Below, one piece after another: positions 53,949 through 64,000 of a DNA stretch of 64,000 nt. This stretch comes from Amyloporia xantha (Eukaryota > Basidiomycota > Agaricomycetes > Polyporales > Adustoporiaceae). The stretch spans positions 1 to 64,000 of the forward strand of contig JAYKKR010000015.1 of NCBI GenBank assembly GCA_036971615.1. The letters run 5' to 3'. Under the pieces are notes generated by a model. It made no database searches, was not told where the DNA came from, and saw only the letters and a list, made by a program, of their open reading frames with translations. Position 1 is the first letter of the stretch, and the number at the start of each line of letters is the position of its first letter. Made by a program: the position numbers and the translations under genes.

Positions 53949-55181
53949 CTACTTCGGCCGCCCCACCAATACCATCCCATCGTCTTCTTCCGTCTCCGTC
54001 CCATTGTCGCTTCCAGATCGCCTACTCCTCGCTGGGGAAGATGTCTCGGATGCTTGGGTTGATGCACGGCTGTCCGACCTCGAAAGAACCTCCCCTTCCG
54101 CCTCCGGTACGAAATCGGAAGAATGCGCTGGCTCGGGCTCGACAGGAAGCGAAGACGCTACTTGAGCTGAAAGTGGATCAGCAGGAGGTTGGCCAGGTTC
54201 GTCCGAGGAGATCGGTGAGGGCTTGGACTCGGTAGACTGAGAAGGCGATGGGAGTGGTCCAGAGATCTCGCGCAGTGCAGTGACCATTTGTGCGTGTACA
54301 CGTTCCGCTAGCTCATGTACATCCGCTGTGGTAAGGCCTTCAGTCGACACGGGCGGCAAGACTGGACATTAGGTGCACCGTTGTGGTTAGTTGCTGAAAC
54401 CATTGATTACGCATAGAACGGACACATACCTCGGAGTCTAAGTGTCCCACCCTCAAAGACACCTTTCCTGTACAGTCTCCAGTAGTTCTCACATACAACG
54501 GGTACAATCGGCACGCCAGCCTGCACGGCAATGTGAAATGCGCCCTTCTTGAATGGACGGATATCATGGTGCTCGCGCATTGAACGTGTACCCTCCGGGA
54601 AGAGCCAGAGTGAAAGATTCTTTGTGCGCATGATTTCACCCGCGGCGGTGAGCGAACGTACAGCCCTGGAATTATTGCCTCTATCGATCCAGACGACGCC
54701 AGAGAGGGTCATGAATTGCCCAAGAAAGGGTGACCATTGTAATTCCTTCTTTGCGATGATCGACGCGCGTCGGGGGAAGATCCTAGGACCACGATGAGAT
54801 TCGGCAAAGTAGCCGATGCTGCGCCACGTACCTTCCCAAGTACAGGATATCTAGCATGCTCTGGTGGTTGCCTACCAGTACCGCAGGATGGGTCGCAAGG
54901 TGCTCCTCACCCTCGACTATGAGCTTGATATCCATCGCGCGGCTGCCAAGCGCGTAAAAGCTGCGCCCGACGACGAAGAACGTGTCGAGCCGCTGACCAA
55001 CAAGCGACATCCCCACAGCACAAACGACGCCCCATGCTGAGCACACTCCGATAGTGGACAAGTAGAGCGCAAGGCGAACATAATAACGGGCGATCGGCGA
55101 GGACTTGGAGAGTGTGTGAAGCGCGAAGACGGGTAGAGAAACGTATGCGAGCGGCTTCACGAGCCCGGCGAGGAGAGACAT
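53949..55181 (-). CDS. SLC1: 1-acyl-sn-glycerol-3-phosphate acyltransferase
   Basis: Start ATG at 55181 (MSLLAGLVKPLAYVSLPVFA), with N-terminal hydrophobic segments (LALYLSTIGVCSAWGVVCAV). The PlsC domain has the catalytic VGNHQSMLDILYLGR (NHxxxxD), IFPRRASIIAKKELQWSPFL, GVVWIDRGNNSRA, and the substrate-binding LFPEGTRSMREHHDIRPFKK, GVPIVPVVCENYWRLY. It makes phosphatidic acid from lysophosphatidic acid in the endoplasmic reticulum. Two short introns join in frame. The last 130 residues are a Ser/Pro/Glu-rich tail (PLPSPSQSTESKPSPISSDE to MVLVGRPK) absent from the yeast enzyme and probably disordered. Confidence 0.93.
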
Positions 55182-55378
55182 CGTGGCGGCGTCGTCAACG
55201 TTGGATATAAGATCGTGAATGAGAGAGTATACGAAAGAGAAAGATGCAAGAGATGTCTTGCGGTTGCGCAGCCCAGCCTTGGCTAGCCTGAGCGTACGAG
55301 ACCGACGTGACTGCAGCAGAAACTGGCAGAAATCAAAGTCGGGCGGAGTTCGAAGGCACTTTAACCGCCACCGTGCGC

Positions 55379-56770
55379 ATGGCTTCCAACCCCCAGGCGT
55401 CCGCCCAAGGAGATCAGGTCAAGAAATCATCTAGTCGTGGTGAGCAACGCAGTCAGCTATGCCGAGAGATGTCGGACGCTGATCTCTCCAACTCAAGGCA
55501 GGATCGTCGCGTCCCGTTACCTCAACCCAAGCGCGTCGACCTCGCGAACTACCCTCACTGCAGCAGCTGCGACGTCCAAACCAACTGCTAAATCTAGCGT
55601 GAAACCCGTTCAGTCATCTGCTCATGCGGGATCCAGCAATACCCAGACGCGCGGCACGGCAGCCAAACCCGCAAAGACCCCCATCGGCAGGAGTGGGAGC
55701 GTAGCGCGCACGGAGACGAGCTCATTGCGCGGTGGTACCAATTCGACGGGGTCTGTAAGGGGAAAGATTCCCGCCGGTGCGAGCTCCTCAACGCTGTCTC
55801 AACATGGCGCCGCAGCAGTGAGCGACCTCTCTGTTTCGTTGGCTTACTACTGAACGTATTACTCAGGCGCGTCCAGCACCACCTCGCCCAATAGTATCCT
55901 CTCCCACACCGGACACGCTGCAACTTGCTGCGCATATACATGCGTGGCAGTACATGTCTGCCACGTTGGAGAGCCAGCTTGAAACCTCGAAGCAAGCGGC
56001 AGATACTGCGCTCAGAACTGTTTCGGAGAAGCTCTCTGCAGAAGAAGCAGATATCGCGGATGCGCGGGTTCGTCTTGAGGCAGAGCGTCTACTGGACTTC
56101 TACGGGGAGCTATCAGATGCTGCAGTCAGTCTCTCAGTGCTGTCGTCGTTGTCGATCTTCACGCTGGTAAGTACACTCGCAGATATCCTCGACTGTCCCA
56201 GCGGTCGTGCAAGGGTTTCTCCGACACGATGATGCATGTTCAAAGCTGGTGTCTGGAGCACTGGCTCTTGCTTCGCATCCACTGAATGAAAACGCGGACG
56301 TTAGGGAGTACAGTAAGATCCTGGATCGCATTGGTAAGTGATAAGTGAGCATAATCCGCAGTGCTCGGCAGCTTGCTCAGACTCTTGCAGACGAACTAGA
56401 CCAGGAGTCAGAACAGCTAGAGTCCTCTATTATCTCTATCTCAAAACATACTTCTCAAGTCCGTGAAGCTCGTGTGATACCCGCATTGCTTGCTTTGCTC
56501 CCTGTCTTACGCGCCCACGGCGCCAACCTAATTTCTGTCCGGACGCTCATCCAAGGCTGCAAAGACAATCTACATATGGCTTTGCAGGTGCGAAGCCTTC
56601 AACTCACTAGTTGATCCTGTTTCTATGCCTGTTTCATCAGGAATATTGTCTGTAGGATAGAATGATGTGACGGGGAAACCCTAACCCTAGTGTAGAACCA
56701 TAAGCTTGTCCGCGATGAATTTTTGCCGCCACCAGGACTTTCAGGGTGTGATGAGTGCGAGCATCAGTGA
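55379..56770 (+). CDS. HAUS8-like coiled-coil protein (candidate augmin subunit)
   Basis: Start ATG at 55379 (MASNPQASAQGDQVKKSSSR), spliced to GRIVASRYLNP. A basic N-terminus followed by an RIV.SRYL motif is what HAUS8 uses to bind microtubules, so I suggest an augmin-type role with moderate confidence. Next come a Ser/Thr-rich basic linker and coiled coil (HAWQYMSATLESQLETSKQA, VSEKLSAEEADIADARVRLE, LADELDQESEQLESSIISIS). The last exon reads NHKLVRDEFLPPPGLSGCDE and stops at 56770, 20 bp inside the next gene. The frame changes at 56166/56167 and 56333/56334, next to GTAAGT donors. Either the introns there are unusually short (16 or 35, and 12 or 28 bp) or one G is missing before each donor. 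Confidence 0.55.
56676..56690. promoter_or_regulatory. Telomere-like box (AAACCCTAACCCTAG)
   Basis: It lies 61 bp before the start codon of the NOL11-like gene and inside the last intron of the upstream gene. In yeasts the same core binds Tbf1 and drives snoRNA and ribosome-biogenesis promoters. That it does so here is inference from the box and from the predicted nucleolar role of the gene. Confidence 0.5.
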
Positions 56771-59720
56771 CCCATTCCTCCTCTCGAGTTACGCTCTTCC
56801 TCCTCGTTTATCGCGTCTCTCGGGCTCTTCTTCGTCGAGTGAACGACCGGCGCATGTTTTTGTCGCCGATCGATATGCCTTGTCAGGCGAGAGAGGCGAT
56901 GGGCTTGTCACGGTAGCGGTGCAGGGAGACGGAGTACATGTTCTTGACGTGAGTTTCAATCTGCTGAGGTTCTCATCCACTGGATACGCGGATAGGGCCA
57001 TGCATATCCAGCAGTACAAAATTTGCCTTGTATATGCGTGCCACTCCGCTGAACCTATGGTGCTAAAGTGTGCATGAATATTTACCTTCCTGCTCTTACA
57101 GCTCTCCACACTACACCCCGCCATCTCGCATACTCTCGGTCCATCCACTACATTCTCTTGCCCGCCGGTCACAAGAACAACATATAGCAGTGGCGTCCAG
57201 ACATGCACAACATTCGCCGTGGTCGCCTCCTCGCCGGAGATTCGCAAGGAGGATGGAGGAAGGATTGTGTGGGTATGGGAGGAGCATCTCACTGGGGGAG
57301 TGATGTCTGGCGATGCGCAGAAAAAACGCAAATCAGCTGTGGTGAGTTTGACGTTCTATGTAGTTTGTGTCCGACTTGTTGACGGGCTTGAAAATGTTCA
57401 GATGCCCCGTCCCATTTCGCATATCCATGTTGCTGATGATGTTCCGGGGCGTGTACTCCTGGTCGATTCAACCGGAGCTTTAGCTATCGCAGACATGGAG
57501 CTCAACATCTTAACCCCATTCGACGAACAAAATCCGCTCGAAGAGACTACTCTTTTCAGACACTTCGCCTTCCCGAGAAAGTCTTGTCCGTTTGTGTCAG
57601 ATCGGACAGCGCCGTCTCAAGGTGTCATCGTGGTGTCTGTCTCAAAGACCGGTGGCGGACTGTCCCTTCATTTGAATGCGGTGGACTCAGATGGTCGAAC
57701 TAGCAGCCTAGGGAAATGCATACTTGATGTTGCCGAATCTGTGAGTTCTTCCGCGCAGAGTTCATCTTTCGGTGCCTCTGATATCCGCGACCAGGACATT
57801 ATCGACATTTCTTTCAGCCCTTCAGGCTATATCACTGTCTTGGGTACGCACATCCGTCCATGGCCATTCATCCATATTGTTTCTTAACTTAATTTCAGCT
57901 CAATCTGGTGTCTGGCACTCTTTCCATCTCTCAACCTCACCGGTCTCTCCATCCACCCTTGTCGTCATCAGACCGACCGAACCTCTCCACCTCGCTTCTT
58001 TATCCTTTACCACAAGTACCAACGCACCCACTACCTCCAATCATCCACACCAAGCGGAACACGCCATTCTCGCGCTCACGTCTTCACATGTTCTCGTTAC
58101 CAGTGTCTCCACCCTCCCCGGCTCTAACGCGGAGCTGGCCCTTCTCCTTTGGGACATGCAGTACGGTGTGTTGCTTGCCGAACAGCGATGTTCAGTGCCC
58201 TCTACGCTCGGACGGACGAGGCAGCACGGGGTGCGCATACATCTCTTTTCGCAGTCGCAAGGGCAAGCGATACTCCTGCTCTCGCCAGCGGTTGATCTCT
58301 CGACCCCAAGACTTGTTGATAACGCCAATGTCCCTCTGCGCAGTAGTGTCCTCGTCGTGCCATATACCGTCCCACCCATGTCAACTATTGCAAATGTCCT
58401 TGGGCATGCATCTGCTGGGGAGAAATGGCTGAAGCCAGAAGGTTCGGCGCGGAAGAGTAGTTCCCAGGCCAGCGGGAGCGACCTGAATCCCGCACAGAGA
58501 AAGCTGCTACTTGATATACGGGGCGCAATGGAGAAACGACAGGTGGAAACTGCTGAAAAGGCTTTCGACGAGTGGGTGAAGACTGAAGAGAGTAAGGTGC
58601 AAATGCAAGGTCAGACAACCACAAATCTACATGTAGCCCCGACCCCGACCTCGGCCGAAGCGAGAGAAGATGAAGGAGCACCGTACCTGGGACATTTGTT
58701 TGTGAAACAGCTGTTGGATATCGCTCTGCCTGTCTCGGGAGCCCCAGGACTAGCTACGGTCAACGGGAAAGGCAGTTCGAGTCTACCACATGCACCGAAA
58801 ATGGTTAGGTATCTGCTTGAAAGGCGCGCTGTCAGCGATGGAATGGTCGTTGGAGGGCTGATCAGTGCTCTCATGGCGCGGCAGGACTGGGTAAGCAGCT
58901 ACTGCACACATTTTATGTCCACCATTTCTTACGCAGGCACGTCTGTAGACAACTGCTATTCTCGCCATGCAGATGGTCAACGACCTTCCAGAAGCTGACG
59001 TCGTCTCGCTGCTCGCGAGAGTCATCTCTCACCACCGCCAGACATCGTCCGACGAGAACGCGATGCAAGTCGACTCTTCATCGGGGATGCCTACTCTCCC
59101 ATCTTTCCTGGCTCTATGTATCACCTATTCTATGTCTCCCGCTGCTCTGCGTGTGGCGCTGCATGAGCACCTGACCGACGCGGAAGACCTGATGTCTGTT
59201 CTAGCCGTTGTAGATGGATGGATCGAGCGGTGGTGCCAGGAGGAGGTCAAGCTGCTGCCTGACCGCGTCAAAAAGGACGCACATGGGGTTCCTGTCGCGC
59301 TCTATACAGAAGGTGACAAACAAGACTTACCACCACTGGATAAGGTACGTCCTCCTTACCTCATTTTGATGACCCCTTTTCTAATATGCTCTCGTATCGT
59401 GCACTGTCTAGATCCTCGAGTTCACGCAGTCCATACTCGATGCGTGCTTCCTCGTACTCCTCGTTCACCAACCAGCACATGCCCCTCTTCGCGCCCTCCT
59501 CTCCCGACTACAACCGGAGCTCGTGTTCATCTCTGAACTGCAATCCCTCTATGGACCACTACAGCCGTTTGCTGCTGCCCATGCCCGAGCGGTGCATGAG
59601 GGTGCGCATGGTCCTCCGAAAACAGATACGAAGGTAGATTGGCGTCGCAGGAAAAAGGTGGTACATGAGCAAGCAGAGATGGCTCTCGGATTGTACCAAG
59701 TAGAAGAATTGGTTATCTGA
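56751..59720 (+). CDS. NOL11/Utp8-like protein, candidate SSU processome (t-UTP) subunit
   Basis: Start ATG at 56751 (MSASISDPFLLSSYALPPRL). The N-terminal half reads like a beta-propeller: DRYALSGERGDGLVTVAVQG, VWVWEEHLTGGV, PRPISHIHVADDVPGRVLLV, DIISFSPSGYITVL-type strands, AQSGVWHSFHLSTSPVSP, LALLLWDMQYGVLLAEQRCS. The C-terminal half is helical: GEKWLKPEGSARKSSSQASG, MVRYLLERRAVSDGMVVGGL, TTAILAMQMVNDLPEADVVS, and ends in VDWRRRKKVVHEQAEMALGL. This two-part layout and the helical motif recall NOL11/Utp8 (NUC205-type C-terminus), which joins RNA polymerase I transcription to early pre-rRNA processing. The family call is tentative. Four or five introns join in frame. A telomere-like box lies at 56676-56690. 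Confidence 0.55.
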
Positions 59721-60399
59721 GTGGTTCGAATGCGTTCTAATAATGCGATTACAAAAGTATATTCTGGGTGGTTTTAGCCTCGTAATTCGAGCTCTGAAGT
59801 ATTATCGCCTCGCAATGACATGGAGCTCACTGTAGTACAAAACACTTATGTATCAGTTCCTCTTCACTCATATTATTGGAATTATGAATTTATGATCATT
59901 CAAGTCAAGTTTATAGTACTGCAAATTATCATGGTATCAATGTCATGCAGAAATGAAAGTATGTCTGTGTTATGGTTTCACCAAACTGTCAACGCTACAT
60001 AGTAGCAACCCTCCCGAAGAAGGGCGGGTACAGCAAGTACAGGAATATAACACCGCACCTTCTCCCAACATCAACCCCTCCAGCGAATCGACACCAAAGA
60101 TGGACTCAGCTGTGATGAGAGGGAGCAGGAAGAAAATGCTTGCTCTTGTGAGCATCCCGAAGGACACCTCGCTCCGTCGACTAGAATAACGCCATCAGAG
60201 ATACCTCCGCGCCAGGGCTGGCGGTTCCGAGGTCGAACGGACACTGAGGAAACGGTGGAAGATTTTTTGGGTCTTATATACTCATTGTGGCGGAGCTTGA
60301 TTTAGGGTCAACCCCGCCACGACGCGTGCCACAGACGCGTCTCTGCAGTAGTACATACCGTATGCTCGCTTACGTTGAATCTGTTTACTAGCCAACGAC
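59721..60399. other. Intergenic stretch upstream of SPC19
   Basis: AT-rich from about 59740 to 59960. A TATATA-like run (CTTATATACTC) lies near 60275. A minus-strand frame at 59970-60167 opens with a hydrophobic stretch like a signal peptide but is only 65 codons and has no support. Confidence 0.4.
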
Positions 60400-61187
60400 A
60401 TGATAGACCGAAGCCATAGAGTCTCAAGGCTGTCTGTCCATCCTAGATATGGACCTAGGGAATCGGTCTTTGTCGGTGGGTCGGAGCTCTATCGAGGCGA
60501 CAATCATGCTGTTTGCAGTCCATACCTGCGGGAATGTGTTCTAGCAATGGAGGACTGCTGCGAGGAGGTAGCACCCCAGGGATCATTTGGCGTAACGTTC
60601 GGTTAATTCACATACTCTAGGCACACGAAGCGCAGGAGATCATACGTCAGGGAACGTATGATCTGCCCCGGATGACGAAGGTACTTGAGAACGAGAGGGT
60701 ATGTTGCTCTATCCTCCTGACTGCATGAAGATCCCATTCAAACATCTGACAGGTCTACCTGCTAATTGATGAATCTACTGTAAGGAGATACAAAGCCGAC
60801 TTGACCGATGAGATTGAGCCACAAATCAACGAGCTCATCTCTCGAGCCGAGAAGGGCCTCCAAATTCTGCTCAAGAGGGAGAGCATGCTGCAGTCCAAGG
60901 TTAGATTTTTGCTTTCTAATGGAGCAGGGTCTTCAACTGGCATATTCAGGTCGAATCTATCCAGTCTCGACCTTCCTCTAGGGCTGCAGTTACGGTGAAT
61001 GCGGCAGGAATGACCAAGCTGGAAGTGCGGCGGATACAAATGTTAGCAAAGCAAAGGGAACGTCTTGAGGAAGAGATGGTGGCTCTGCAGAAGGAGGTCG
61101 AGGCATTGGTGAGCATGCCTGACATCGTCCGAGGCACTGAGTACTCTAATCGAAGTATTGCAGGAAGTGGCAGCAATGAAGAGGTAA
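60400..61187 (+). CDS. SPC19: Spc19, DASH/Dam1 kinetochore complex subunit
   Basis: Start ATG at 60400 (MIDRSHRVSRLSVHPRYGPR). Spc19 landmarks after splicing: SVFVGGSELYRGDNHAVCSP, YLRECVLAMEDCCEEAHEAQ, YDLPRMTKVLENER, VYLLIDESTVRRYKADLTDE, IEPQINELISRAEKGLQILL, KRESMLQSKVESIQSRPSSR, AAGMTKLEVRRIQMLAKQRE, ending in a coiled coil EEEMVALQKEVEALEVAAMK and R-stop at 61187. The DASH ring links kinetochores to microtubule plus ends during mitosis. Four short introns join in frame. The stop TAA directly follows AAGAGG; the following GTAATC was at first taken for a donor but is not needed. The end faces the convergent cnxE gene with about 86 bp between stops. Confidence 0.9.
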
Positions 61188-61273
61188 TCTGGCACGACAA
61201 TTCAGATTATGTTTATTTGGTTTTACTGTTAGTATTGTACACGCATTGTCTTACAATTACTTCTGACCGATGA

Positions 61274-63730
61274 TCATTCCATCTGCAGCTCTCCAATTAC
61301 TACCGCTTCGACGACATCGCCAGCTTGCAGCTTCTCCACTCCGCCTTCGCTCTTTGCAGGTAACGCGACCAGCCCATTCGCCCCGCTCAGACTCGCGACT
61401 CTGCTGGAACGCTGCCCGCCCGTGCTGTACGCCTTCAACCCTGCAGACCCTGCCTTGATAATGACGCGGTGGTATTCGGGTCGAGGATCGAGACGCATGG
61501 GGTCCTGTATCTGTGCACGTTTTGTACCACATTTGTATTTTTTCCTTGTAATCCTATTTGATATTGTACTTACCTGGACACCAACACGAGGCAGCTGGCA
61601 TCTCTCCAGGGGCCATCCGCCCAGTCGTCGCAGCGCAGGCACAACGAAGACGTGGAAAGTCACCAACGCTGACGCCGGATTGCCCGGTAGCGCGAACATT
61701 GGGATCCGATCGTTGAGGCCTGTCGGCGTGGGGATCGTCGCGAACGTCGTCGGCTTGCCAGGCTTAGCCTTGACACGTCCGAAATGGATCGTCCCGTCCA
61801 GGTGACGCTCAATGACGGGCTTCAACAAATCACTCGCACCCATCGACGTACCGCCTGTGGTGAGAAGTATATCTGCATTAGCTAGTCCCTTTTTGAGTGC
61901 TGCTATGTGAGCGTCGAGACTGCAGCCCGGTAACCGCTTCGTCAGCAGAGTTGAGGCGAAATATACGGTCACTCAACTCATCTGGCACGATCCCTAGGTC
62001 GAGCACTTCATAGCCCATTCCTTCTAGCGCTGCTCGGAGGGACGGCCTATTCGTATCCCAGATCCCGCCCCAGCCGTCGCCTTCCATGGGCTTTGGTGCT
62101 TGAAGGTCAAGCAGCTCGTTCCCAGTACTGAGGATTGCGACGACCGGCTTCCTATGGACATGAACCTGTCGATAACGTGGGTATACGCACTGGCTCACCC
62201 CTAATCATTGGCATCTGCCTTACCTTCGCCCGCCCGACAAACGCTAGCGTCCCGATCTCCCCGCCCGCACTGTGCACGACCTGCCCCTTCTCGAGCACCA
62301 GGTCGCCCTTACGCGTGTCACTCCCCGGGTCGCGCACGTTCTCGCCCTTAGGTACCTGCACGAGCGTCTCGACCTCATCTTCCTCGACGTCTTCGCCTTC
62401 TGCGTTCTTGACTGTGCTGTGCAGCCTTGTGTCCTCGACCATGATGATGGTATCAGCACCAAGTGGAAGAGGCCCGCCAGTGTTGATACGGAAGATCGTC
62501 GAGGGCGGGAGGGCGACAGTGGTGTCGTGCGTGCGCGAGGTGACAACTTTGTAGATTCCGGGTGGGTCGCTTGCTGTGAGGGGCTAGGTGAGTGGAGAGG
62601 TGTGTGAGTGGCGGGGAGGAACCTACAGCGGAGGGCGTATCCATCAACGCTTGTGGTGTAGGTCAGCGGGACATCCTGGGGTGCGTACACGTCTTCCGCG
62701 AGAATATGTCCCTTGAGCTCCGGAGTAACCTGCCGTCGTGGCGTTCAGATTCCAGCGCACGAAATTACAGGGAACTCGATACGAACGGGTAGCTCGACGG
62801 CCGATAGCGGCTTGACCTCTCTCATGATAGAGGCAAGTGCATCCTCGACGGACACGAGCGCGTAGGGCGACTCCCGGAGACGGCCAGTAACTAGCTCAAG
62901 ACATTAAGTGCGGGAATTTTTGTGGGATCTCCTTGTTCCCACCTACCTGGTAGCGATGGGTCGTGCGACAGGACACTCCTGGGTTGGGGTGCATGATGGT
63001 GGTGATGGTGGTGATGATGATGTGCCTGCGAGCCCGAGTGCGACTGCCCGCTGGACGCTGACTGTGCAAGGTTCGCATGCACCTGCCTGCTCGATGCGCC
63101 TTTGATCAGCACGAGCGCATGATCGACGACACCGCCCGCGAGCAGCGCGTCGAGGTTCTCCTTCACGGCCTTCACGCTCCCGGGGAGGGTCACCACGAGG
63201 GTGTTCTTCACCGTCCCCGCAACGGGGCGGGACAGGGCTGCGAGCGGGGTCTTCTGGAGGGACGACGCGAGGAGGAGGTGCACGAGGCCCGACGCCTCGC
63301 GTTCAATCAGAGGCCGGATCGCCTGTGATGGCACGATGGCCGTCAGCTCTCGAGTACGTACTCGACGCCGTGATCACCAACGTGCTTGTGATCGATCTAG
63401 TAGGATGGGGGGAAACGCACCTCGGGTGTCCTGTCGCGCACTCCGAACCCCGTCCCGCCGGTGGTGATCACCCAGTCCACGTCGCCCTGGTCGCACCATG
63501 TCTGCACCGTCTGCCGGATCTGCAGCTCATCGTCCGGCACGATGAGGAGATACTTGCAGTCGTACCCGCCCGCGGCGAGGATTTCCTTGATGGTGGGCCC
63601 GGACTTGTCTGTCGTCGCGTCTACGGACGCGGTGTCGCTCACTGGATGCACCCTATGTTACTGCTATTGACACTCAGACAGAGAGACTATGATACTGACC
63701 AGTGAGAATAGCGACTCGCGTCGCGGTCAT
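61274..63730 (-). CDS. cnxE: Molybdopterin biosynthesis fusion protein (MogA-MoeA, gephyrin/Cnx type)
   Basis: Start ATG at 63730 (MTATRVAILT, intron, VSDTASVDATTDKSGPTIKE). The N-terminal MogA domain (adenylyltransferase) has DWVITTGGTGFGVRDRTPEV. A linker carries ten consecutive His (about 62990-63030). The C-terminal MoeA domain (molybdate insertion) has HVHRKPVVAILSTGNELLDL, IWDTNRPSLRAALEGMGYEV, ILLTTGGTSMGASDLLKPVI, KAKPGKPTTFATIPT, MFALPGNPASALVTFHVFVV, ending at 61274. Domain order MogA then MoeA matches fungal cnxE and animal gephyrin (plant Cnx1 is reversed). The cofactor serves nitrate reductase, sulfite oxidase and xanthine dehydrogenase. One join (exon end 61973, intron 61972-61920) is a base short: an extra G before the GTGACC donor gives PDELSLDAHIAALKK. 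Confidence 0.9.
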
Positions 63731-63963
63731 GATTTTAGCAGTGATATTGAATATGCCTCTTCGGGACGATAGACTTTGGTAAATGAGATAAAAGAAGGTT
63801 CATCTTGCACTTGACTGCTGTTTTTCGGTCGCAAACTTGCCCGCTCTCCTCTTTGCGTCTTCTGTACTAAGTTCTCATTCCACGGTTTCCCTCGTCCTCT
63901 CTGTTCACCTGAGGGCGGACCCTGTCGGTTGCTCAGCGCGCAGACACTTCTAAGCAATTGAGA

Positions 63964-64000
63964 ATGTCACGCTCAGGTGAGGACGGCCCAGACCGAGCAA
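63964..64000 (+). CDS. Possible start of the next gene, cut by the window edge
   Basis: An ATG at 63964 opens MSRSGEDGPDRA to the end of the window, with a possible GTGAGG donor after the fourth codon. It is divergent from cnxE with 233 bp between starts. Too short to judge. Confidence 0.2.
   Translation, partial: MSRSGEDGPDRA

Noticed and set aside
59970..60167. 65-codon minus-strand frame with a hydrophobic start near SPC19
   Set aside because: Looks like a signal peptide by chance; no further exon or family could be attached.
61188..61300. A further SPC19 exon after a supposed donor at 61185
   Set aside because: The TAA at 61185-61187 directly follows the conserved coiled-coil end, and the proposed exon is antisense to the end of cnxE.

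Overview
The window is nuclear DNA of a filamentous basidiomycete, most likely an Agaricomycete (Polyporales-like). Almost every gene is split by many canonical GT..AG introns of about 50-70 bp, genes are packed on both strands, and the proteins are typical fungal housekeeping proteins. The species assignment is inference from remembered family resemblance. Exon joins were worked out by hand, so exact ends in some models are approximate.

Layout. 1-5.4 kb: a partial MYND zinc-finger gene, a small Stm1/HABP4-type ribosome-associated protein and the septation network scaffold Cdc14 (minus strand). 5.6-15 kb: a fumarylacetoacetate hydrolase-family enzyme and SPT3 (plus), DDI1 and ATG29 (minus), YIH1/IMPACT (plus). 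15-24.5 kb: a succinate-semialdehyde dehydrogenase with two frame breaks and one oversized intron, a DUF6699-type protein, then about 3.8 kb with no gene I can support. 24.5-30.5 kb: PAPS reductase MET16, an RNase III, two neighbouring complex IV genes (COA3, COX7/COX7A) and YAF9. 30.5-42.4 kb: the large ATR/Rad3 checkpoint kinase (minus), divergent from NOP14 (plus). 43.2-45.9 kb: an accessory island in which a secreted cyanovirin-N homology (CVNH) protein lies between two diverged direct repeats of about 0.7 kb, next to a 28-bp tandem repeat. 46.3-64 kb: K+/H+ antiporter KHA1, a tail-anchored unknown, an amidohydrolase, SLC1-type acyltransferase, a HAUS8-like coiled-coil protein overlapping a NOL11/Utp8-like gene, DASH subunit SPC19 and the molybdenum cofactor gene cnxE.

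Most genes are unlinked functions, as is normal for fungi. Exceptions are COA3 beside COX7A (both complex IV), and a telomere-like box just upstream of the NOL11-like ribosome-biogenesis gene.

Two things stand out. First, at least eight otherwise well-conserved genes need one extra base to stay in frame, mostly in short C or G runs. This looks like consensus under-calling of homopolymers, but real decay must be excluded, above all for the dehydrogenase. Second, the CVNH island is the only clearly accessory-looking locus. Each of its flanking repeats carries traces of the same unrecognised two-exon reading frame.
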